Of a stretch of 64,000 nt of DNA, positions 53,985-64,000 are shown piece after piece. The notes under the pieces are model-generated. The model ran no database searches. It was given only the letters and a program-made list of their open reading frames with translations, and was not told the DNA's origin. The stretch covers positions 1,274,001-1,338,000 of the forward strand of contig JBBPEB010000004.1 of NCBI GenBank assembly GCA_039096225.1, given 5' to 3'. The first letter of the stretch is position 1; each line of letters starts with the position of its first letter. Origin of the DNA: Blastocystis sp. Blastoise. Lineage: Eukaryota; Sar; Bigyra; Opalinata; Blastocystidae. Both the position numbers and the translations under genes were made by a program.

Positions 53985-55320
53985 ACATACTAAAGCTTCA
54001 TGAATGGTTATTAGGTTACCATCTATGTCTCTTTCTGGGACAAAATAATTCATTTCTTTAGCGAATTGTTTATCCAGGACATAATCAATGAATACTTTTA
54101 TACCAAGCTCAGAAGTACATAAATCATTTAATTTAAAATCATTATTATTATATATAGTTTTATATTTTATATTTAGATTATAGTATTTGTCATGAACATC
54201 ATTTGTATGATGGCAACTTCTGATGAAACTTTGGCAATAAAGAGGATTAACACAATTTGTTCTTCCAAACCAAGTGGCAAAACAATGTCTATAGGAATAA
54301 CCTGAGTGATCTTTAGGTATGTTACTAAATAATTTTTTTAATTGATGTTTACAACTATATAGGTATATAAGTTAATATATATATATATATATATAGATTT
54401 AGATAAATATATATATATAGGTGTATACATAGTGGGATAGGTACTATATGTGAATTGGGATGCTACATAATTACTATTAGTATTTGGTTTTCGTATATAT
54501 AGGAATAAATTTGTTGTATATTCAATATCATTATCTTTTAAATATTCACATATTTGATTTCTTATAATTATATATTTATCATATATCTTTTGAAATTTTT
54601 CGCATAAAATATATATATCAGGAAATTTTTTGCCGTCAGAATAAGGAATATTTCCATTCTTAGATCCTGTATGTATTATATATATATATTCTTTTTTAGT
54701 ATTTTCATTTCTATATTTCTTTAGGTTTTCAAATAATTTCAAATTATATATATCATTATTTCTAAGTGGACAGCCTGTGCAAGTCTGAAGGAGATACATC
54801 ATAAGAATCGTAATAGTATGAAATTTTTTTATATATATATCATTAATATTTTTCTTATTATTAATTTCTTCTATATATATATTAATTTTTTCAAATAATG
54901 TTCTAATTATATTGTAGTAATCTTGTAAAGAGATAAGAGCTTCCATTTTCTTTTTCTTATTCAAATCCTCAAAAGCTTTACTATCATTTTTACTAATGAA
55001 ATTGCTATCTGTAATCATAACTGAAGACTTGTGAGTAATATATGTTAGTGTTTCTTTTATTATATCTTTCATTTTATTATCTATATATACATTTTTTCTT
55101 TCTATATAGGTAATTATAGATCTTATCTCTTGTATTCTATTATGAAGGGTTTTTGGACAATTTGATCTGGGCAGAATATTTAGAGTAACGTATTTATATA
55201 TAAAATCAGGAAATAGTAAAATATTCAAACCATAATGATCAAGTTCTTCCTGATATAATACAAAAGCAAAATTGATTATATCACAAATACTAAGCATAAT
55301 TTCATAACTATATATATATA

Positions 55321-55355
<35 letters not shown>

Positions 55356-55674
55356 GATACAAAATTTGTTTCTCAGATAGAGAATATATAGATATATCCG
55401 GTATTTTATCCTCAACCCCGTTTTCATAGAAGTCTCCAGTAATCACAGATTTAATTAAAGGTAAAGCATATTTTATAAATATTTTTGTATTTGTATCCAT
55501 TAGTAGAATTCTTTTTCTACTACACTTTCTTTGATATTTCCAATATTTTATTATATTATATAGGCGACTAATATCATCATCACTTAATCGTTCTGGTAAA
55601 AAGCAACCAAGAAGATTTTTATTTATTTCTAATGATTTCTCACCAAGATTTATTTTTTCATTTAATTTTACAGG

Positions 55675-55753
<79 letters not shown>

Positions 55754-56055
55754 TTCTTAATTCTTGAATTGTATTTAATGATTCTTCATTATTGTTATTT
55801 TTCTTAAGTATCTAGAATTATTATATTTTTAAATGTATATACATATAATATATATATAGATACATATCCTAATTGCAGATATATATAGGTTTGAAGATCC
55901 AAATCTTTTACAAGTAGTGGGTTAGTAATAATCTATAAATTAAAATTAAAATAAATATGATTATTATTTAAATATATACATGTTTAGTATAGTTTGTATC
56001 CGAGTTCAAAATTAAATTACACAAATTATTCATAAAATCCTGTATATATATATTA

Positions 56056-56091
<36 letters not shown>

Positions 56092-56458
56092 GATTTTAAA
56101 TATACTTCATTATCATCAAGATTTATTTTGTATTGCTTCAAAAAATTATATATTTCTGATCTTATCTATTGAGTATATATATATATAAATCAAAAAATAT
56201 TATTTTAAAATATATTTATACTTCTTCATCTATTTCATTATTATTCTTAATTATATTTTGAATATCTATATATCGTATGAATTATAATAATAATAATGCA
56301 TTTAATATATAAACAATTATTACTTGATAATGTATATAGAAATGTTTTGAGTTCTTCTGAACTTATTAGAATTTCTTCATCATCTTCTTCTTCATTATTT
56401 TTAATTGCTAGTGGTATATAGTCTATTTTATTCTTATTTGATATCATTTTCCCATTAT

Positions 56459-56522
<64 letters not shown>

Positions 56523-58104
56523 GTGAGTCTATATCAATTACATTATCTTGAATTTCGTCATTATTCTTGTTAGAATTGAATTTATAAGATTGATTATTAT
56601 TTATCTTAATAGAATCATATTCTTTATTATCTATAGATTTCTTTTTTATTTTTATATTTTTATGTAGAATCGGTGAAAGAAATGATGCTTCAATAGGAAA
56701 TTCATGACAAGCAGGTAATTGTTTATTTATAGAATTGGGATTACATTGATTATTTAAATTATTATTAGATATAGTAGATTTAATAGAATTATTAGAAATT
56801 GATATAGGTGGAGAAGGAGATGAATGAAAATTATTGATAGATGAATTATTATTATGATTATTATTAAAAGTTGATATAGGTGGAGAAGGAAATGAATGAA
56901 ATTTATTGATAGATAAATCATTATTATTATTATTAGAAATTGATATAGGTGGAGATAGAGATGAATGAGATTTATTGATAGATGAATTATGATTATGATT
57001 ATTATTAAAAATTGATATAGGTGGAGAAGGAGATGTATGAAATTGATTAATAGATGAATTATTATTATTATGATTATTATTAAAAATTGATATAGGTGGA
57101 GAAGGAGATGATATAGAAGATGGAGATGAATTAAATTTATTGATAGATGAATTATTATTATGATTATTATTAAAAATTGATATAGGTGGAGAAGGAGATG
57201 AATGAAAATTATTAATAGATGAATTATTATTATGATTATTATTAAAAATTGATATAGGTGGAGAAGGAGATGATATAGAAGGAGATGAATTAAATTGAAT
57301 AGAATGAATAGAAGGAGATGAATGAAAATTATTGATAGATGAATTATTATTACGATTATTATTAAAAATTGATATAGGTGGAGAAGGAGATGATATAGAA
57401 GATGAAGATGAATTAAATTTATTGATAGATGAATTATTATTATTATGATTATTATTAAAAATTGATATATGTGGAGAAGGAGATGATATAGAAGGTGAAG
57501 ATAAATTAAATTGAATAGAATGAATAGAAGGAGATGATATAGAAGGTGAGTAATATAGATCACTATTCATATATAATGGATTAGGGTCTTTAGATAAAGG
57601 ACTAGGAGGAAAAGAAGAAGAAGAAGAATCATCGATTAAAATTGTATTAACTATATATATTATTTATGAAATGAAAATTATATTATTATTAATGTATATA
57701 TATATATATATATTACAATTATTATTTAATATTTTTTTATTTTGTTTTTGAAATTTATTGTTATTTGAAGATGAGATTTCTATTTATTATAATATTATTA
57801 TAGTATATATATACTTTTTTTAGGTGTACTTGATTGACGAGTTTTTTCATAAGTAGAATCAATAGATAATTGTTGAGTTTCTAGTATATCATTTTTAAAA
57901 CGATTGTTATTTTTTTTGATTTTATTATTTTTAGTATTCGCTATAATTTTATTAATTGATATATAGATTTATTAATAATAATATATAAAATATTTTGATA
58001 TTAGATACAATCAAATTGATTAATACTTATTTGGTTTTGCTATATAAAAATAAATAATTTATTTATCATGTATTATGTATATTATATCATACAATTCTTT
58101 TCAT
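50925..58104 (-). CDS. 24-exon tyrosine recombinase protein (Crypton-like), about 1,848 aa
   Basis: DNA strand-exchange enzyme by motif. Exon 1 is 12 nt (58,093-58,104, MKRI), exon 2 is 13 nt (58,027-58,039), and 22 more run to TAA 50,925. All lengths agree in phase; the sum is 5,547 nt. Large exons: 56,521-57,650 (SPSPPISIFNN repeats, disordered), 55,361-55,677, 54,429-55,307, 53,991-54,354 and 52,126-53,512. Catalytic residues: Arg in CTGCPLRNNDIYNL (about 877), Lys in HTGSKNGN (about 914), Arg in GYSYRHCFATW (about 1,012), His in SCHHTNDV and Tyr nine residues later in HDKYY (about 1,048). The usual HxxR His is Tyr. A 462-aa Ser/Asn-rich insert and a 244-aa C-terminal domain follow. Family placement (Crypton or captain-like YR) is inferred. 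No element ends were found. Confidence 0.85.
53513..53814 (-). repeat. Hexanucleotide array (GAATAT)n filling an intron
   Basis: The + strand shows about 30 near-perfect GAATAT units (53,530-53,760) with a few TACATATGGATAAT interruptions. It lies exactly between the exon ending EDISSK and the exon starting MESKDSA. Ends are GTATTC and CCCATAG on the minus strand. ORFs of Tyr/Ile/Phe in all minus frames are artefacts of this array. Confidence 0.85.
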
Positions 58105-58190
58105 TACTATTAAATAAGAAAAATAAATATTGTTATTTATAACTTATTTTTTTCTGAATAGTTTTTTTTAATCAATTATATTTTAATATA
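58105..58190. promoter_or_regulatory. Short 5' flank of the recombinase gene
   Basis: 86 bp of AT-rich DNA between the start codon and the minisatellite. Any promoter must lie here or within the repeats; no specific motif can be identified. Confidence 0.2.
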
Positions 58191-58410
58191 AAATAAAAAC
58201 TGTAAACAAACTGTATATTAACTGTATATTAACTGTATATTAACTGTATATTAACTGTATATTAACTGTATATTAACTGTATATTAACTGTATATTAACT
58301 GTATATTAACTGTATACTAAATAAAATTAAACTGTATATTAACTGTAAATAAACTGTATACTAAATATAATTAAACTGTATACTAAATAAAATTAAACTG
58401 TATACAAAAT
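58191..58410. repeat. 11-bp minisatellite (AACTGTATATT)n upstream of the recombinase gene
   Basis: About ten perfect tandem units followed by longer variants that include ACTAAATAAAATTA spacers. It lies 90-300 bp upstream of the recombinase start codon. The ordered unit could bind a regulator, or be simple slippage. Confidence 0.85.
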
Positions 58411-60200
58411 TTTTCTGATCAATGAATGGTTTATATATATAGGATTTAAATATATTTTTAAATATAATTATTATATATATATATATGTTTTTATATATCG
58501 TACATTATTTTTTTCCAGTTTAACAAATTTAGAATATAAATTTATAAAAACTTAATTATTTGAAAAATAAAATAATTAATATTAAACCTGTTGATATGAT
58601 GACAATCAGTATCAGTATCATTTCTATTGTTAATTATATTTATTTTTTATTGATGATTATATATATATTGTTTTTTATTTATGTATATAGTATATACTTT
58701 ATAAGTCAAAAGAATAATATTAAAAATTAATTGAAAAAATTTATAAAAGTATATTATCTATATTATGACTTATTCTATTTGAATTTGGTAGTTCTTTGAC
58801 ATATGACACCATTTTATTCTATGTATATAATCTAAAGATTATAAATATATAGATGAGATTCATTTAAATATCATATTTCAGGATATAGAGCATAAAATTG
58901 TCGATGAAAAATTATAAAAAATCTTGCATCAAAAATCATTTTTTTCAATCATAATTGATCCTATCAACTCATTCACACAAATTATAACACTTTTAAAGCT
59001 ATATTATATATATACATGCTATTTAGATATTTCTTAGTAAATATGTTTCTTTAAAATATACAAGTCAAAGAAAATCGTTTAAGAAATCGATAGTCTAAAA
59101 AATAATATCATAAAAAAAGTCATACCAACATTCATTTATTATATTTCTAGCACTTTTAAATGCTATATATATTTATGACACTGTTGTTATTCTATAATAA
59201 AAGAATTATTATTATTAAATAAAAATTGACTGAGTTATATGACTTTTATTAAAGAGAGGCAAAAAAAAATTAAAAAAGTTAGATTTCTTCTTTTCATTTT
59301 TGATACCCTAGATAATGAATTTTGAAGCAAATCTGTTCGTATGCATTTAATACATGATATAGCTTAGTAATAACTAAAAATAACAAATTTAGAAGACAAA
59401 AAAAAACAACATATTGCATTTTGACCCAATGTCGACTTGTCAAGATAAATCTATTAAAGTATTATTTCTTATGTATGGATAATGCTGTATATGAATATAA
59501 ACGATATAAATTGATTTGATAACTTTAAATAAGTCAAAAGACCCTTTTTTCAATCTTGCCAAAACTGATTCATTTTGTACGAAAATTTTATTTTTTTAAA
59601 TTTCGACTTTTCTCAATGATAGATTGTCGTTATATTATGTTTGACACCAAAAAATATATCTACGTTTTATAAACTTTATATCTAGTATGCTTTTATATTA
59701 TTATTCTTAAAATGGAAGACACTATTACAATAACAAGAATAAAAAACTGATTGATCATGATTTTTAAATAATCAAGGCTACTGACCTCAGTTTTGAACTA
59801 ATATGTCTTAAATATACAAAATGTGTATCTGTATATTATTCTTGTTCGATATTGGTGTCTTTCATATATATTTAATATATTTTTATTGGTAAATGAGTTA
59901 AAAGAAACTTGAGTATGCGAATTATTTTTTTCTAAAAATTTCAGTTTTTTAAATCTCATTCGTAAGTACTCATTTAAGTTATATTTAAAAATTATGAATA
60001 TACATATGTGTACTAGATCCTTATTACTATCTATTTGATATACATATATGTTTGAATAAGGACCTTTTTCAAAACTGATGCAAATGCTGACTTGAATAGA
60101 AAAGTATAAGTGTGTTATTCTAAACACATATCATATGTATTTTAGTTTAATACACATTTTAGAAAGTATTTGGCACAGCATTCTCATTTCGAAATGTTAA
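58411..60200. other. Non-coding AT-rich DNA
   Basis: Blocks loosely resembling 34.2-36.5 kb. A 109-codon minus ORF (59,798-60,127) lies in this repeat-like DNA without splice or family support. Confidence 0.4.
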
Positions 60201-63200
60201 TTTTTCACTTTTAAAGAATCTAGTTGTAAGAAAATGTTCTACAGGTCAAAATATCTACAAAAAGTAAAAAAATGTGAATATTAATATTGTTTAATAGTGA
60301 CTAAAAAGAAAATAAAAGTAAATTGAAAAACAAATTATTTAAATAAAAAATAGAAAATAAAGAATTCTAAGAGATTTTAAGAATTCTAAAAGAAATGAAG
60401 AGAAAAATATTTTAAAAATTTTAGAGTCATTTCAAAAATCAAAAATTTAATTAGAAAAAACAATATTTTTAAATGAAATATAGCTTGTTTTCAATACATT
60501 ATTATGTTATATGTAATCTTATATTTAGTAAAAGCTCGTTTAAACAGTCATAGATACCTATATAAATTTATATGAAAAGTCATTCTTATATTATTTTTCT
60601 TAATTAATTATATGACTTTTTTTGAATACAATATTTGACCTCATAATTGAGTATATAATATATGTCACATATCAAGTGTATTCAATCAAAACCTAAAAAT
60701 ATATTTTAATTGCTTTGAAGAATAGAAATGACTTTAAGATTTACTTGTTTTGTTATTTTAATAGAAATTAGATTTTAAACAAAAATATCATACTAATATA
60801 TAAAAGATGATATGTGATTAAATATGAAAACTATATTTTTGATATTATTTATTATATAATCGTTGAATGAGAAGAGTTTGTTTCTTTTTCTTTCTTTCAG
60901 TTTTTATTCTTATATTTTAATTTCATTAGTTTATGTTATATTGATGATAAATACTATTGTAAGGTAATTTAAAAAATATATCTTTAAGTATACAATTAAG
61001 AAATAATAGGCTCATTCTTGTTAATTTAACTTTCATCAAAATTTTATATATCAAAAAATTGTTTATTATATATTTTGCTATGTCTATATAGTCATCCACC
61101 TTCTTTCACTTTTTTTTCCTTAAATATTTTCTTATTTTCAAATATTAAACAAACAGAATTTAAACTCATTCTTAAGACATCCAACATTTGTAAATATATA
61201 TTTCCTTAAAATATTCACAAGAGTTATTCATTGTTTTAGTTTCATTCAAATCAATATAAAATATTTCAATAATTTGTTTTTATTTTCTAATATTCTCTTA
61301 TAATCAAGTATCAAGTGTTGTTTTACAAATTGACTAATAATCATCTTTTGTATTCATAGACTAAACGATATATTATATATTTCTATATCTACTGATAGTG
61401 TTTTATTCATGTATGATATTCTTAAATTATTATATATTTTAATTTTAAGATATATTCATTAAATTTAATTCTTAATCTTTTTTGTTTTGTTTTATTATCA
61501 AAGAATAAAGATATTTTATTTTATATATAACATTGAAACATTAGGGTTAGGAAGCTAAACAAGTAATTTTTAAATAATAGTTACTAAAGCAAAGACACTT
61601 AAACAACACATTTGTTTTATAACAAAAAATATAAAGTTATTTATTTTATATACTCACACCTTATTCCAATATACATATTATTATAACATACTAATATACT
61701 ATAATGAATGATATATTATGTCAATAGTCTCTGATGAAATATCATCATATTTTCAACATAATGATAAACAACAATGTATATAAACAATATTCTTTTTTTT
61801 TGAAATTTCTTGTAAGTATTAAAGTTAATTATATGTAGTTATTATAGAATAAAAAGATATATATCAACAAATAAAGTCATTAATATAGTATTAAAAAGGA
61901 TGTTTTTGATGAAATATTTTTAGTTTTGAAAATTTTTGGCTTTTTGAAATGACTTTTAATTTTATTTTTGAAATATAAAATAAATTAGTATTAAAAAAGA
62001 AATTCTTTTAAGAAAATATTTTTGTAAATTATTTTTTTTGACTTTAAGCGTCATGAATTGATTTTTTAAATATGTGCTACAATAAATATAATTTTTATAA
62101 ATTTTATTAATAATGATGATTAATAAATTATTAATTAAAAAGCGTTATTTTTTATATACTGATAACCAAATACCTATTTTTCTTATTATTTTTATTATAT
62201 AGAGAGATATAGATGAGAATTTTAATATTCAATAAATATATATATATATATATATATTATTATAGAATAGATTCTTATCATTTTGAAATATTTATGTATA
62301 TATAAGATATAAAAAATAATTATTCTTTGTGTCCTATAAATATATTTTTTATTAAAATGTTCTAGTGTTATATATTTCAATAAATATTTATATTAAATTA
62401 TAATACATAAAATCTATATATGTGTTAATATAAAATCACAATAGATCCAAATACTATATTTGTATTTATTATATAATGATAATATATATATATATTGTTT
62501 TATAAAATATATGTTTTAATTATATTATATATATATATTTATTAAATGAATTTATAATTTATATTTGTATTATATGGTTTTTAATTTATATTATATTTAT
62601 TATAGATTGAATTATTTTATCAATATTTAAGTATTATTGAATGAAAGATAAAAATTATTTTTTAATTATATTATATATATATATATATAAATTCATTTAT
62701 TTATTTATATAATAAGCTAACTCTTTTTTTAAATGATATTTATATTTATTTATAATCTATTTTTATAAATTATTTCTTTATTAGATATTCTATTAATAAT
62801 ATGAAATACGAAATATATATACTAATAATATATTACTCTTTGAATGAAACTTTTGTATTTATTAAAATTAATTGATTTTTTTTTAATATCTTTAATGCGA
62901 TATAATTATATAATTATGTGTTATTGATAAAAATGTTTTTATTATAATTAAGTGAAGTTAATAAAAAAGACGTATATTTCAATTTTAGAAAATATTAGAT
63001 AATTTGATTCTATAAATTAGATATATAATATATTAATAAAAATAATTTTATTTTTTGAATATATATATTAAAAATAATAAATTCTAAATAAATTTCTGAT
63101 TATATTTTATATAATAATAGTTAGTTTACATTTAATATAATGAATTTTATATAACTATCATTATTTAATAATAAATAGTGTTATTTGTTAACGTAAAAAA

Positions 63201-63900
63201 AAATATATACAAATATTTATTAATTAATGAATATTTATTGTATAATAGATATTTTATTTCTTTTAATAAAAATAAATATTAATTTATGAATGATATATTT
63301 TAATTATCAAAAGTAGTATTGAGAATGATTATAAATGAGAGTTTATATTGAATAGTAATTATAAAATTATATTTAAATACTTGAATAATATATAAAGATA
63401 AATATTATATATGAATTAATCAATTTGTGAAAAATCTGTATTGAATTGTTTAATATTAGGAATACTCATATATAGTTAGTATTATTTTATATATAAATAT
63501 ATAATAGCTAATTATGATAATTATATATATATATATATATAAATTCATTATATATGTAAATATATATTTGAATAATAGAAAAAATAGGATAGAAATTATT
63601 TAGTTTATTGTATATTTAAATAATTATAAATATCCATATAATAAAATATTATTATTTTTTCTAGATATATAAATGAATATAATATATATATTTATATATA
63701 GAGAAGTAATAAAATAATAATTATTTGACTTTATTTCTGGTTGTATGAAATATAGAATTCATAATGAGTAATAGAATTAGTAATGAATGTTTTATAAATT
63801 TTTTTATGCTATGCATTATAATTATGTCAATTATTGCTGATATGATAGAATAATAATGAATATAAGTATATATAGGTATATATATAAATATATTATAAAA
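60201..63900 (+). repeat. Diverged direct duplication, copy B
   Basis: Matches 39,300-41,560 in two blocks: about 60,220-60,420 with about 39,380-39,590, and about 62,000-63,880 with about 39,640-41,550. The roughly 1.6 kb between the blocks in copy B is absent from copy A, or was replaced. ATTAGGGTTAGG lies within that interval near 61,542. No coding frame seen. Confidence 0.6.
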
Positions 63901-64000
63901 AGTAATTTAAAAACACAAAAATCTTTTAGTAACATATAAAACTTTTTGAAAAATTGATTTATTTGATAGTTTGATATGAATAGAAATAAATATTAGAATA
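63901..64000. other. Right edge, AT-rich
   Basis: No feature seen in the last 100 bp. Confidence 0.4.

Noticed and set aside
53853-54061. Ile/Tyr repeat ORFs on both strands
   Set aside because: They translate a (TA)n intron plus the ends of neighbouring recombinase exons.
56754-57563. 269-codon minus ORF rich in Ile, Leu and His
   Set aside because: Shadow frame of the SPSPPISIFNN repeat exon, whose own frame fits the exon chain.
59798-60127. 109-codon minus ORF
   Set aside because: Located in repeat-like intergenic DNA; no splice context, domain or neighbouring gene supports it.

Overview
The window is very AT-rich eukaryotic DNA (A+T looks above 80% by eye). I infer a eukaryote from short GT-AG introns that restore reading frame exactly, Asn/Ser homopolymer-rich proteins, eukaryotic transposons (Helitrons, a MULE) and interstitial TTAGGG repeats. 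An AT-extreme early-diverging fungus (for example an anaerobic gut fungus) or an amoeboid protist would fit; the sequence does not let me choose. Single long ORFs are misleading here: most genes are split by introns of about 36-75 nt, or by introns made of TA microsatellite, so gene models were built by joining exons and checking phase.

Layout. 1-1,039: fragment of a + strand gene, then a dispersed repeat. 1,040-7,410: Helitron H1 (minus), with a hairpin + CTAG end and a RepHel gene. 7,587-33,948 (minus): a 26-exon micro-exon gene encoding about 370 aa. Seventeen of its exons are 27-nt units, each coding one 9-residue repeat, separated by TA-microsatellite introns, and every intron is phase 1. 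Two of its introns carry transposons: Helitron H2 (29,867-32,548), and a roughly 20.4-kb element with inverted terminal repeats (about 8,789-29,157). The large element carries an apparently intact, 6-exon, 892-aa MULE transposase gene (9,449-12,805). It also holds a 6.3-kb C-depleted tract, a 1.9-kb C/T-rich tract, two tRNA-like sequences and several tiny genes.

34-50.8 kb is mostly non-coding AT-rich DNA. It holds two decayed + strand genes with in-frame TAA and TGA codons, an interstitial telomere-like block next to four 19-bp palindromes, two further tRNA-like sequences, and two small minus-strand genes for membrane peptides. 50,925-58,104 (minus) is a 24-exon gene whose phases all agree. 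It encodes about 1,848 aa: a low-complexity N-terminus, a tyrosine recombinase with its R/K/R/H/Y residues in place, a Ser/Asn-rich insert and a weakly Ulp1-like C-terminus. 58.1-64 kb holds a minisatellite and a diverged direct copy of the 39.3-41.6 kb region.

Overall the window reads as a host micro-exon gene colonised by nested transposons, beside an unusual recombinase gene. The splice-based models rest on reading frame and GT/AG alone. No RNA evidence was available.
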